Numbered from the stretch's first letter, positions 19,890 to 28,758 are shown. The stretch is DNA of 39,297 bases from Acidobacteriaceae bacterium (GCA_025355385.1 JANXZS010000098.1:1-39297), one strand, 5' to 3'. The notes: generated from the sequence alone by a model not told the origin. Numbers and translations: made by a program.

Positions 19890-21590
19890 ATGAAACAGCA
19901 ACCTAGGCTTCCCCGTCTTGTGGCGACGATCTTCGCAGCCGTGTTCATTCTCTCGGCCCTGTCTTCAGCGAATGCTCAGTCACGACAGAGCGCGCCCGAC
20001 TATGTGTTGATTAATGGCAGAGTCTTCACGGCCGACGCTGCGCATCCCCATGCACAGGCACTCGCAATCAAAGGAGAGCGAATCGTTGCGGTCGGATCAT
20101 CGGAAGAGATTTCCCGTCTGAAATCGCCGAGTTCGCTCGTGATTGACCTCGGTGGTCGTGTTGTAATCCCCGGGATCAACGACGCTCATTATCATTTTCT
20201 GCCTCGTCCTATCGCCTACCAGTTAGCCCTGAAAGAACAGGAGCCCAACTGGGACGAAGTCAAGGCACAGATCAAACTGGCAGTTGCTAACACGCCTCCC
20301 GGAACTTTGATCAATGGCGTCGTCGGTCTCAACATGTTTGACGAGCCGGAGGCGAATCGCGCCACGCTCGATAAGCTCGCTCCCAATCACCCCGTCCAGC
20401 TTGCATGCTATTGGGGCCATTGTTCGATCTTCAATTCTCTCTTCTTGCGGAAAGTGGGAATTGCTGACAAGGAACCGGACCCGCCGGGCGGCAGTTACCC
20501 ACGGGATGCCAACGGAAGAATTATCGGACGATCGATTGAGTACGCCAATTTTCGTCTCCACGCCAAACTCCAGGAACTTGCGCCTGAGGAAGTGCAACTG
20601 CAGGATGCCAAGCAGATGCTTAACGAAGCTACGCACTTCGGCGTGACCACCATCCAGGTCATGGCCATCGGATCGCGCGACCAAACAGCAGCCATCATGC
20701 GCAAAGCCGAGTCTCCAATTCGCATTCGCGTAATGGACTTTTCCGTCTCCGCTCCGGATCATCCACTCCCGCCGCTACGAGTGCAAGACAGCCAGAATGT
20801 ATACATCAGCGGACTCAAATGGGTCCTCGACGGGGAACCAGTTCTGCGCACCGCAGCGCTGCGCCAGCACTACGCGGACGGCCTTAAAGAGAGCGGCCAT
20901 ACTAATTTCACAGAGGCGCAAATGGAAGTGATGCTGCGGGAATCGCTGCGCCAAAAACAGCAACTCCTGGTGCACGTAGTCGGCGACCGCACAATTGAAC
21001 AGTTTCTCAAGGCAATGATGGCGACAGGTGGGCCGGCGGTCTGGTCGCAGCGGCGAGTTCGGTTGGAGCATGGCGAAGGTCTGTTGCCCGATCTTGTCCA
21101 ACAGGCCAAAGACCTCGGTGTCATTGTGGTGCAGAATCCAACCGACTTCGCTCTCGGCGATCTGTTCATCACGCGCTACGGTAAGGAAAGAGCTGCAATC
21201 AACCAGCCCTTTGGCTCTCTCCTGAAGACTGGCATCCCACTTGCCATTGGCTCCGACGGGCAGACTTCCACGCCTGATCTTCCCACGGATGATGCGTTTC
21301 GCGCCGACACCGTGATCAATCCCTATCTCAACATTATGCTTGCAACGCACGATCCGTTCCGGCCGGAGGAATCGATCACTCGAGAGCAGGCGGTAATCGC
21401 TTATACGCTGACCTCAGCCTATGCCGAGTTTGCGGAGAAGGACAAAGGAAGTCTGGAACCGGGGAAACTGGCCGATTTAGCTGTGCTCTCGCAGGATATC
21501 TTCGAGGTTCCAGCCACCGATTTGCCCAAGACAGAGTCGGTCCTTACCATGGTCGGCGGCAAGATTGTGTACAACCACGTGAGCAAGTAA
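19890..21590 (+). CDS. Secreted amidohydrolase (Amidohydro_3 / YtcJ-like)
   Basis: 566 residues with a signal peptide (MKQQPRLPRL, hydrophobic core, cleavage near SANAQS). The fold is that of metal-dependent amidohydrolases: an N-terminal beta-sandwich (LINGRVFTADAAHPHAQAL), the first metal motif GINDAHYHF, histidines in LVHVVGDR and RLEHGEGL, the catalytic aspartate in AIGSDGQTS, and the C-terminal EPGKLADLAVLSQD sandwich return. YtcJ-like members are annotated as hydrolases of amide or urea-type bonds, mostly without known substrate. Ribosome binding site caggag lies upstream of ATG 19890. It stands alone between an IS21 remnant and an AraC remnant. Complete and likely functional in the periplasm. 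Confidence 0.9.
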   Translation: MKQQPRLPRLVATIFAAVFILSALSSANAQSRQSAPDYVLINGRVFTADAAHPHAQALAIKGERIVAVGSSEEISRLKSPSSLVIDLGGRVVIPGINDAHYHFLPRPIAYQLALKEQEPNWDEVKAQIKLAVANTPPGTLINGVVGLNMFDEPEANRATLDKLAPNHPVQLACYWGHCSIFNSLFLRKVGIADKEPDPPGGSYPRDANGRIIGRSIEYANFRLHAKLQELAPEEVQLQDAKQMLNEATHFGVTTIQVMAIGSRDQTAAIMRKAESPIRIRVMDFSVSAPDHPLPPLRVQDSQNVYISGLKWVLDGEPVLRTAALRQHYADGLKESGHTNFTEAQMEVMLRESLRQKQQLLVHVVGDRTIEQFLKAMMATGGPAVWSQRRVRLEHGEGLLPDLVQQAKDLGVIVVQNPTDFALGDLFITRYGKERAAINQPFGSLLKTGIPLAIGSDGQTSTPDLPTDDAFRADTVINPYLNIMLATHDPFRPEESITREQAVIAYTLTSAYAEFAEKDKGSLEPGKLADLAVLSQDIFEVPATDLPKTESVLTMVGGKIVYNHVSK

Positions 21591-21709
21591 AAGCTTAGCG
21601 GAAGATACGCAAGCCTGGAGATAGCTCTTCCCGAAAAAAGTACGACACGTGTCTGAGCTTGCCAGTTCCCTAAAAGCCTCCTAAAGTGAATTCATGTTTA
21701 GGGGGTGCT

Positions 21710-22311
21710 ATGCAACAGATGCGTTTGGCTGGCGCTGCACCCGGACTAACATCCTATGCTCGCTTTTATGCGCAGCGGAAGGCGCGGCCAGGGAACGCCC
21801 CGCTGGTTCATCCGGTTCCAGCCCGGGCCACGCCTGTCGTTGAATTTCAATTGAAGAACGTGTCCACATCGCGAATATGTTTTTGATACGCCGTTGCTCG
21901 ACCTTGCCTTCTGCAGATGGAATTACGACCGCCGCACTGTCTATTCTCCACCGCCGAGGTTCCGTTCCGGTCCCTGCTCTTGCGCAGCGAGCGTGCATGA
22001 GCACGCGGCAATTCGAGCGACGATTCACATGCGGAATAGGGCTCTCTCCCAAGCTCTATGTGCGAATCGCCAGATTCGAGTCAGCTCTCGAAAGCAAGGT
22101 GCTTTCAACCGCCGAGTCGTGGACGGGTGTGGCCAATCGACTCGGCTACTTCGATCAAATAGACATGATGAAAGACTTCAGGGAGTTTTCGGGAGAGATA
22201 CCTACGACCCTGCTCGCTCAGCTTGAAACGACCTTTGAAGCACATCTCAACGAAATCCGGTCCGGTCGAGTAGCTCCGACTCCACCCGCAGCTCCGCAAC
22301 TTATTCTGTAG
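21710..22311 (+). pseudogene. AraC-family regulator with internal deletion
   Basis: The first segment (ATG 21710 to about 21870) encodes the start of the N-terminal sensory domain found in this AraC group: RFYAQRKARPG and VHPVPARATPVVEF. Near 21870-21885 the frame changes and homology jumps to the hinge (STLPSADGITTAAL) and the two-helix-turn-helix DNA-binding domain: LAQRACMSTRQFERRF and VANRLGYFDQIDMMKDFREF. More than 100 residues of the sensory domain appear to be lost. The C-terminal piece alone (21877-22311, from an ATG) is an open frame of 144 codons and could still make a bare DNA-binding domain, but no ribosome binding site supports that. Confidence 0.7.
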
Positions 22312-22406
22312 TCCTGTCGCGGAGCCGTCTGCTGGATCATTCGAATCATTCATCCTTCAAGTCAATTGTCTCTACAGCGTCTGGAACGTTGGCCTTCGAA
22401 CACGGC

Positions 22407-22740
22407 TTACAACTTCTCCAACACTGTCAGTAACTGCGCCAGCGTGTCCTGATCGAAGCCGCGGCGAACTTCCACTTGGTGCTCGTTGGGCAACAACACT
22501 ATCAGCGCGGTGGAAAACTCTGCGCATCGAATGACAGGCACCGGAGCGGATAACTCCACAGCTAACAGACGACTCCGCTCGATGCCTTTGTCATCTGTCT
22601 GCATCTGTTTGCTGCGCTGCTCCTTTAAATGCCCGGCCAGCGTGCCGACCGCCAGGCCTCGACTGCGGCAAAACTCAAGCCGCCTCATCCCGCTCGGAAT
22701 TTGCTCGACTGCCCCGATCTCTCTCCGTCTATAGACTCTC
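22407..22740 (-). pseudogene. IS66-family accessory protein TnpA remnant (copy 1)
   Basis: The minus-strand frame contains RRLEFCRSRGLAVGTLAGHL (the helix-turn-helix of IS66 TnpA), then VLLPNEHQVEVRRGFDQDTL and the end LLTVLEKL with TAA. In-frame coding sequence extends upstream of the ATG at 22688 (AVEQIPSG), but the true start is not recoverable. tnpB and tnpC, normally directly downstream, are missing. The last ~80 bases recur at 30614-30695 in the same orientation. Confidence 0.75.
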
Positions 22741-23002
22741 TTCCCGTCGGATGCCTTTTCCCACCAGCGAAACTGCCAAATATCAGAATGCTTCTTTCCA
22801 GTTCTTCATATGACGCTCCCGTTTTGCATGATGACCTCCGCCCGCGGCTGCGGGAGGAGGTATCTTCTCCGAGTTCAAGGGTGAAGGGAATCGAGCATCG
22901 TCTTTGATAAGGTTGTTGCTTTGCTACGGCAACACTGTTGTCTTTCGCGAGCCGCTATGCGAGCCGGCGACTCTCGTCCCTTTGAGTATTAATTCGGAAT
23001 TG

Positions 23003-24412
23003 CTAACGCCATGCCTTAGAGGCGGTACGGATCAGTGTGCCGCTGAAGCCGGTCATCGCATACTTTATTGCCATTTCTGTGGCTAACATCTGAATGCCTG
23101 ATGTGTACGTTGGGTAAGGGTGAATTGGGCTCGCCATGTCGCTTACCTTCATCTTTTTCTGAAGCGCATAGACGAACTCGATAATCGTCTCCCCTGCGCC
23201 TTCAGCGACGATCGTTGCGCCAAGAAGGAGGCCGTCATTCGTCGTGACGACCTTGATGAATCCGTCCAGATCGTTGTCGCATACGGCTCGGTCAATCCGG
23301 CCAAGCGGCCAAGTGCCCGTGTGCACGTCGTTGGAATGCTGATCGCGCGCTTCGGATTCCAGCAGTCCAACCTGTGCCACCTCAGGATCGCTGAACGTGA
23401 CGTGCGGAACAACGGTTGAAAATCCAGAATTACTGCCGGGGAGCAGTGCATTGCGTGCTGCCTGGAATCCCTGCCAGCCGGCGAGATGGGAGAACTGCTC
23501 CCCACCGAGCACGTCTCCGGCACCGTACACGTGGGACGCCGAGGTGCAAAGCTTGTCATTCACGGTGAGGCTAGAGCTGGTGTAGCGTATATGAGCCGCG
23601 GCGAGATTCAGGCCTTCCAGCTTGGACACCCGACCGGCTGCGACCAATAGCGCTTCGGCGTCTACGCTAATGTTTCGTGACCGGACTCGAATCAGCTCGG
23701 CCAGCCTCTCGACGCCTTGTGCGCGCGCCTGGACTACCCGGACGCCTTCTCGTTCGAGGATCCGTTGAATGGTTGTTGAGGCTTCCGGCTCGTCTTTGGG
23801 CAATAATCGATCAGCGAAGACGGTGACCTGAACGCCGAGACGTTGATAGGCCTGGGCCATCTCGACACCGATGGGTCCTCCCCCTATGATGATCAAGGAT
23901 TCCGGCAACTGGTCGCGGTCAAAGAAATCGAGATAGGTTGAGAATGGCACCTGATCTAGTCCCGGTATATCAGGAATGACAGGTGCAGCTCCAGTGGCGA
24001 CAAGGATCTTGCGCGCCCGGAGCCGCTGATCTCCACACTGCAAGGTGTGGGCGTCCAGAAACTGCACTGGTCCGAGCATCACATCCATTCCTTTTGCGCG
24101 GAGAGCGTCAGGTGTTGTGCTGGCGTAGATGTGATCGATGGCAGCGCGGAGGTACTCGCGAACCTGTGGCATGTCGACGCGGGGAGGCTGCGTGACGATC
24201 CCATACTGAGCCGATGAGCGAACGTTATGCGCGACTTTAGCCACTTTCAAAAGCGCTTTGCTGGGAACGCAGCCCGTCCAGGTGCAATCGCCGCCAATGC
24301 GGTCCTTTTCCAGCATCACTACTCGCGCGCCGAGTTTGACGGCAAAATCAGCGGCGATAAGCCCCGCAGCTCCTGCCCCGATTACAGCGAAGTCGTACTC
24401 TTGGTCGCTCAC
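23003..24412 (-). CDS. FAD-dependent pyridine nucleotide-disulfide oxidoreductase (MerA/Lpd-like)
   Basis: 469 residues in the flavin disulfide reductase order: FAD motif VIGAGAAGL (about 10-18), redox-active cysteines C43 and C48 in GGDCTWTGCVPSK, NAD(P)-binding IIIGGGPIGVEMA (about 175-187), second FAD motif VYGAGDVLGG, and the C-terminal interface motif HPYPTYTSG (His about 431) in place of the HPHPT of lipoamide dehydrogenase and mercuric reductase. MerA's extra N-terminal metal domain and C-terminal vicinal cysteines are absent, so mercury reduction is unlikely; substrate unknown. Its start overlaps the stop of the upstream MFS gene by four bases, so they form a coupled pair. Complete. 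Confidence 0.9.
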   Translation of the reverse strand: MSDQEYDFAVIGAGAAGLIAADFAVKLGARVVMLEKDRIGGDCTWTGCVPSKALLKVAKVAHNVRSSAQYGIVTQPPRVDMPQVREYLRAAIDHIYASTTPDALRAKGMDVMLGPVQFLDAHTLQCGDQRLRARKILVATGAAPVIPDIPGLDQVPFSTYLDFFDRDQLPESLIIIGGGPIGVEMAQAYQRLGVQVTVFADRLLPKDEPEASTTIQRILEREGVRVVQARAQGVERLAELIRVRSRNISVDAEALLVAAGRVSKLEGLNLAAAHIRYTSSSLTVNDKLCTSASHVYGAGDVLGGEQFSHLAGWQGFQAARNALLPGSNSGFSTVVPHVTFSDPEVAQVGLLESEARDQHSNDVHTGTWPLGRIDRAVCDNDLDGFIKVVTTNDGLLLGATIVAEGAGETIIEFVYALQKKMKVSDMASPIHPYPTYTSGIQMLATEMAIKYAMTGFSGTLIRTASKAWR

Positions 24413-25725
24413 GTTTTAAGCCTTTCTCTGCTCTTTTGTGGTACCCAATGCAGAAAGATAAGAGCCATCACTGCGACTCCGACTGTGCCAAAGAGCAAGC
24501 CATCGACCGAGAATCGCTGGCCCAATACCGCAGCCAGGATCGATCCGCAAATCGCGCCGACGCTCAAGAGAACGGAGTAGATTCCCATGGCTGCGCCTCG
24601 CCCCGACTGCGGCGGTAGCGAATTTGCGAGCCATGCAAGCGCGGCCGGGGTGAAGCCGCTCTCAACCATGATGCCAAATGTTGTTGCACCGGTGAGCGAC
24701 CAACGAAGCGGCTGCGAGAAGGAAGCTGAATGGTTTAGAAGATAGAAGCCCGCGCAGACCGGGAGCATGGCAATGAGCGTGATCGTCATGGCGCGCCGGA
24801 CGCTTATATGAGGAAGCACAAAGCTCCACCCCGTGACCCCGAGTCCGAAGATGATGGAGTAAGCGAGCAGCAACCAGCCCACACGGCTCGGCTCATGGGC
24901 GAACACGCCAGCAAAGGTCTGATGACTATGGACGTTCTGCGTCAGCAGGAATGGCAGTGTCGGCCCAAGCCAAAGCCCCACCACAGAGTTCACACAGAGC
25001 CACACCGGGGCGAGATGTCGTAACGTGGGAAGCCTCAGTGCATTCTTGAGCCCTGCGAACGGTGATACGATGTCGACCCTTCGCCTTCCGAACGCGCCGG
25101 TGAAGATAAGAGCGGAGCAGAGCAAATAGATCGCGCCGACGGCGAAAAATGACCCCGCACCCCAGAAGCGATAAAACTGCGAGGCCACGACACCCCCGAG
25201 GCCGAATCCCGCAAGCAGAGTCAGCTCAAAGAAGCTCATGACTTTGACTCGCAGCTTGGGATTTCCCTCGGTCTCAACTGTCAGATAGGCAAGGAGCGCA
25301 GGAACCACAGCGGCGGCACTGAGGCCTTCAAGCGTGCGACTTGCGAAGAAGATGGAGGTGGAATGGGTGAGCCCGAACAGGAGGGCGGCCACCGCTCCGA
25401 CTGCAGCACCAGACGTCATCAGCCAGCGCGGCGAAATCGCGTCCGAGGCCAGCCCCATTGGAATGGATGCCACCAGTTCCGCAGCGAACGAGACCGCGCT
25501 GAGGATTCCCACCAGCCGGGCATCCTGTGTGCCGCCTGTGTTGCGAAGATTTGCGAGGTAGAGACCAATCAGAATGCCATTCGCTCCGCTGGCGATTCGC
25601 AGTGCACCGTGAGCCAATAGAACTTGAGAGATTCGGCCTCTCGCTTTGTCATCGCGAAAAAACGCAACCTCTGCAGGTTCGATCGGCTCGTGGTTTAGCT
25701 GCAGAGGACCGGTGTTCGTTTCCAT
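24409..25725 (-). CDS. Major facilitator superfamily transporter
   Basis: About 438 residues, strongly hydrophobic, with around 12 predicted membrane helices in two halves and a charged central loop (GRRRVDIVSPF). The N-terminal half has the helix 2-3 region IPMGLASDAISPRWLM, a form of the MFS A-motif. I chose ATG 25725 (a TTG lies just upstream) because taggaa sits at ribosome-binding distance. Coupling to the downstream disulfide oxidoreductase suggests the pair handles one compound, for example efflux plus reduction of a thiol or metal-related molecule; this is inference. It starts only about 50 bases after the truncated MNIO gene, and may have replaced that gene's 3' part. Confidence 0.88.
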   Translation of the reverse strand: METNTGPLQLNHEPIEPAEVAFFRDDKARGRISQVLLAHGALRIASGANGILIGLYLANLRNTGGTQDARLVGILSAVSFAAELVASIPMGLASDAISPRWLMTSGAAVGAVAALLFGLTHSTSIFFASRTLEGLSAAAVVPALLAYLTVETEGNPKLRVKVMSFFELTLLAGFGLGGVVASQFYRFWGAGSFFAVGAIYLLCSALIFTGAFGRRRVDIVSPFAGLKNALRLPTLRHLAPVWLCVNSVVGLWLGPTLPFLLTQNVHSHQTFAGVFAHEPSRVGWLLLAYSIIFGLGVTGWSFVLPHISVRRAMTITLIAMLPVCAGFYLLNHSASFSQPLRWSLTGATTFGIMVESGFTPAALAWLANSLPPQSGRGAAMGIYSVLLSVGAICGSILAAVLGQRFSVDGLLFGTVGVAVMALIFLHWVPQKSRERLKT

Positions 25726-25778
25726 CAATTCCTAGGAAGTTGCTGGGCAGGATGCCCGTGTGGCAAGTCTACTCGCGA

Positions 25779-26039
25779 TCAATGTTCCCTGTTGAGCGGT
25801 TCGGCCGAACCGAAGTACATCGAGACGCCATGCTGCACCACGCGATATTGCTCAAGAATCTGGTCGAGGATATGAAGCGGACGGCCACCGTCAACCATGT
25901 AATTTTCCGAAATGATTTCGAACCAGTCGACCACTGGGTTTTGTTCGAGGATGTGCTGGTAGTGCGGAATTTTCAAACCAATTCCGACACCATAGTCGGT
26001 GAACCCGTTGAACCGATTTGCCGCCATATCTCCATCCAT
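25779..26039 (-). pseudogene. bufB: MNIO (DUF692, BufB-like) enzyme, N-terminal remnant
   Basis: The 86-residue frame is the start of the multinuclear non-heme iron oxidase family: DYGVGIGLKIPHYQHIL, VDWFEIISENYM (carboxylate ligands) and VVQHGVSMYFGSAEPL (histidine ligand). Full proteins have about 270-290 residues. A one-base loss seems to cause the TGA at 25779, since another frame continues as LIASRLATRA, and homology ends at about 25745, just before the MFS gene. The barrel and most ligands are gone, so it cannot be active. It follows the bufferin-like precursor gene, the usual order of buf operons. A start at 26027 with ggatggag upstream is also possible. Confidence 0.85.
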
Positions 26040-26086
26040 CCCTCGTGTGAATCGCCAGGACCGTGTACGTCAAAATGGGAGGTGGC

Positions 26087-26116
26087 GGGGTCGGCGTGAT
26101 CGCCAGCCCCGACCCC
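26087..26116 (-). promoter_or_regulatory. Intercistronic hairpin between bufA-like and bufB-like genes
   Basis: GGGGTCGG (26087-26094) and CCGACCCC (26109-26116) form a perfect GC-rich 8-bp stem with a 14-base loop between the precursor stop and the MNIO start. There is no T-run. Such stems often set a high precursor-to-enzyme ratio by partial termination or by protecting the upstream mRNA. Confidence 0.5.
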
Positions 26117-26123
26117 GACAGAG

Positions 26124-26387
26124 CTACATTTTTGGCATCGGCGGCTTAGAACCATCGGTTGCACAGCTGCCCTTGCCCTTGCACGAGTTCTTGCCGTCCG
26201 CTCCCTGGCTTTTGCAGGCGTTCTTGGGCTTCTCGGGATCGGTGGCGAAGGACGCCGTACCGGCGATAGTGTTCGAGACTGAGGCGTTGGAACTGGTGAG
26301 CGGCTGGGCATGGCTGATGGCGCTAGCTCCGCCAAGCATTCCAGCAACGGCTGCAGCAATACACATGGACTTCATCGAATTGGTCAC
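26124..26387 (-). CDS. bufA2: Bufferin-type (BufA2-like) cysteine-rich secreted peptide precursor
   Basis: 87 residues: a signal peptide ending near ISHA (about residue 27), a Ser/Thr/Ala-rich spacer, and a core with three cysteines (C58, C69, C75) in NACKSQGADGKNSCKGKGSC. This NxCKG pattern is typical of the secreted precursors encoded ahead of DUF692/MNIO genes. In studied bufferins the MNIO enzyme converts core cysteines to thiooxazole-type heterocycles and the exported peptide binds copper. Excellent ribosome binding site (aggaggtc) before ATG 26387. Because the adjacent enzyme gene is broken, the peptide may be unmodified unless a second MNIO exists elsewhere in the genome. Confidence 0.8.
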   Translation of the reverse strand: MTNSMKSMCIAAAVAGMLGGASAISHAQPLTSSNASVSNTIAGTASFATDPEKPKNACKSQGADGKNSCKGKGSCATDGSKPPMPKM

Positions 26388-26563
26388 GGTGACCTCCTGG
26401 TTTAGATTGGCTACCGGGCTCGATCAGCCTTGACCAGCCTCTGAAGGTTAAGATGGACAAGCGAAGGCCAGGTTACGGTAGATGAACGAAGTAATTGATA
26501 GGTATTCGGCTGTTTCCAGCCTCGATTTACGGATCGTATCCGATTGATGAAAGGAATGAACCC

Positions 26564-26791
26564 ATGGTTTCGTGCAAAAAGCTAGCCCAGAGCCTCTCCG
26601 CTTACATGGACGGCAACCTGGATCACGAGCTGTGCTGCGAGATCGAGAAGCATCTGTCCGTTTGCCGACGCTGCTCGGTGTTGCTCGACAGCGTGAGGAA
26701 AGTCCTTATCGTTTCTGGAGACGAACGCACCTTTGAGCTTCCCATGGGCAATGAGGATCGGCTTCACGCGTTCTTGAGTAGTCGCATGTGA
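26564..26791 (+). CDS. zf-HC2 (anti-sigma factor-like) small zinc-finger protein
   Basis: 75 residues with LSAYMDGNLDHELCCEIEKH and the zinc motif H-x3-C-x2-C (H30, C34, C37), the signature of the putative zinc-finger/anti-sigma domain (PF13490-like). Such proteins hold ECF sigma factors inactive and often respond to oxidants or zinc. There is no membrane segment and no ECF sigma gene beside it, so it is either a soluble anti-sigma with a distant partner or has another role. I chose ATG 26564 (gaaaggaatg upstream). It is the first gene of a tight plus-strand cluster, 51 bases before the DUF427-like gene, and is divergent from the bufferin gene. Confidence 0.8.
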   Translation: MVSCKKLAQSLSAYMDGNLDHELCCEIEKHLSVCRRCSVLLDSVRKVLIVSGDERTFELPMGNEDRLHAFLSSRM

Positions 26792-26842
26792 GATTGCTGA
26801 CTCCCCGTCTGTACACGCATGAAGGCACACAGGTGATAGCAG

Positions 26843-27205
26843 ATGCAGAAGTCCAAAGCACGCGTTCGGATTCGACACGCTCCTTCGGGAACCATCTTGG
26901 CAGAGGGCACCAAGGGTTGGGACATGATGCCGTTTGAAGGAAACTTTTACGTCCGCAAACGCTGCCTGAAGACTGACGCGTTTCGGCTGAACTTTATCCC
27001 AGGCATCTGTCCTTATCAGGGACTGTACTTCTGGATGGATCTCCGACTTAGAGGTCAAACCGCTGAAAAGAGCATTGCCTGGTTCTACTGGTTGCCCAAT
27101 CCGCTCTTCCCATTCATCTGGTTTAGAGTAGCTCTACCAGGGCAGCACCCAGATCTTGAAATACAGGAGTCCGCGTGGACACAGGACGAGAAGGGGCAAC
27201 AATGA
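26843..27205 (+). CDS. DUF427-like protein
   Basis: 120 residues beginning RVRIRHAPSGTILAEG, with FEGNFYVRKRCL and the pair CPYQGLYFWMDL, which resembles the CPYKG-type core of DUF427 proteins; the match is partial. No signal peptide; many aromatic residues (WFYWLPNPLFPFIWF) suggest a compact beta-fold or a hydrophobic ligand surface. Its stop overlaps the start of the radical SAM gene by four bases (ATGA), so the two are translationally coupled and probably work together. Function unknown. Confidence 0.7.
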   Translation: MQKSKARVRIRHAPSGTILAEGTKGWDMMPFEGNFYVRKRCLKTDAFRLNFIPGICPYQGLYFWMDLRLRGQTAEKSIAWFYWLPNPLFPFIWFRVALPGQHPDLEIQESAWTQDEKGQQ

Positions 27206-28758
27206 GTGATTCTCCCGCAGCCACTGCGAGCGGACCCACGGCACTGAAGAAGGATGCTAACTACGTCTTCTACGAGCTGACGCGGAGCATCTGCCCTGAT
27301 TGCCGCAAGGTTATCGACGCAAAGATTCTGCTGCGCGACAACAAGGTCTACATGGCAAAGCGTTGTTCTGACTGTGGCCCATTTGAGGCGCTTGTCTACG
27401 GGGACGCCGAGATGTATACGACCTTCGGCAAGTACAACAAGCCAGGCACGATTCCGCTTGCATTCGGGACTGAGGTCAAGGATGGATGCCCGCATGACTG
27501 CGGACTGTGCCCGGACCATCAACAGCACGCTTGCCTCGGCATCATTGAAGTGAATAGCAACTGCAACATGAACTGTCCTCTGTGCTTCGCGGCAGCAAGC
27601 CCTGGCTTCAGCCTGACGATGGAAGAAGTCGAGTCCATGCTCGATGACCTGGTTCGAACCGAGGGCAATCCTGAGGTGGTCCAGTTCTCCGGCGGAGAGC
27701 CGACCATACATCCGCAGATTATGGACTTCGTCCGCGCAGCCAAGGCTCGCGGGATTCCCTTCGTGATGATTAACACCAATGGGAAGCGCATCGCTCAGGA
27801 TGATCGTTTCCTCGCTGAACTGAATGAAGTCCGCCCCTCGCTCTACTTTCAGTTCGACGGCTTCGATTCGGAGACCTACCGAATCATTCGCGGGGAGGCT
27901 GACATTCTTGACGAGAAGCTGCGTGCATTGGATCGTCTCGCTTCGATCGGATTGAACGTAACTCTTGTTCCAGCCATTGAGCGTGGGGTCAATGAGCATG
28001 AGATTGGCAGGATCATCGAGTTCGCAATCAAGCACCCAGCCGTTCGCGGCATTAACTTTCAGCCGGCATTCCACGCTGGACGACACATGCATCACGACCC
28101 AATGCAACGCATCACGATCCCAGACATCCTCAAGATGATCGAAGAGCAGACGGAGAAGAAGTTCATGACGAGCGACTTCATTCCCGTTCCTTGCTGCTTT
28201 CCCACCTGCAACTCGGTCACCTATGCCTTCATCGATGGAGATAAAGTCACGCCGCTCTCGCGCGTCGTCAACGTCTACGACTATTTGGACTACATCACCA
28301 ACCGCGTCATGCCGGACTTCAGCCTGGAGATAAAAAAAGCGCTGGAAGGTTTGTGGTCGTCTTCCTCGGTACCTGGATCGCAGAAGTCGGCGGAACAGTT
28401 CTCCGTCTCCTGCCAGGCCTGTGGTCTGCCGGAGAGCCTCACTGTAGGCGACATTGCGCAGAACATGCTCATGATCATGTTGCAGGACTTCATGGACCCC
28501 TGGACGTTCAATCAGAAGAATCTGATGAAGTGCTGCAAAGAGTTCCTTCTACCCGGCGGAAAGCAAGTCCCGTTCTGCTCCTATAACACGATTGGCTATC
28601 GCGAGCAGGCTCGCAAACAACTGGAAGCGATGGAGCCGGAGCGTCGTCGAGCACGGCGCGACAACACTCCTTATGTAGTCAAGCCCGTTGAGTTCAACAT
28701 GAAAGCTGAGGCTGTTTCCCAGCTCACCTCGATTGACGTGGTGACCGCCAATGATTGA
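27202..28758 (+). CDS. MJ0619/Tes-family radical SAM enzyme
   Basis: 518 residues from ATG 27202 (aaggggc upstream). An N-terminal zinc-ribbon-like part has C31/C34 and C55/C58 (SICPDC, KRCSDCG). Next comes the cluster GCPHDCGLCPDHQQHAC (C96, C100, C103, C111), then the SAM-cluster motif C121-x3-C125-x2-C128 in CNMNCPLCF, then FSGGEPT and a C-terminal part with further cysteines (PCCFPTC, SCQACG, KCCKEF, PFCSYN), suggesting extra Fe-S clusters. This layout matches the MJ0619 group, which includes the archaeal tetraether lipid synthase that joins lipid tails, and bacterial relatives proposed in membrane-spanning lipid synthesis. Here it is coupled to a methyltransferase (8-base overlap), so the substrate may differ. 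Confidence 0.9.
   Translation: MSDSPAATASGPTALKKDANYVFYELTRSICPDCRKVIDAKILLRDNKVYMAKRCSDCGPFEALVYGDAEMYTTFGKYNKPGTIPLAFGTEVKDGCPHDCGLCPDHQQHACLGIIEVNSNCNMNCPLCFAAASPGFSLTMEEVESMLDDLVRTEGNPEVVQFSGGEPTIHPQIMDFVRAAKARGIPFVMINTNGKRIAQDDRFLAELNEVRPSLYFQFDGFDSETYRIIRGEADILDEKLRALDRLASIGLNVTLVPAIERGVNEHEIGRIIEFAIKHPAVRGINFQPAFHAGRHMHHDPMQRITIPDILKMIEEQTEKKFMTSDFIPVPCCFPTCNSVTYAFIDGDKVTPLSRVVNVYDYLDYITNRVMPDFSLEIKKALEGLWSSSSVPGSQKSAEQFSVSCQACGLPESLTVGDIAQNMLMIMLQDFMDPWTFNQKNLMKCCKEFLLPGGKQVPFCSYNTIGYREQARKQLEAMEPERRRARRDNTPYVVKPVEFNMKAEAVSQLTSIDVVTAND

Noticed and set aside
21877-22311. Intact short AraC-type regulator
   Set aside because: The N-terminal domain start is found just upstream in another frame, showing an internal deletion, and the ATG has no ribosome binding site.
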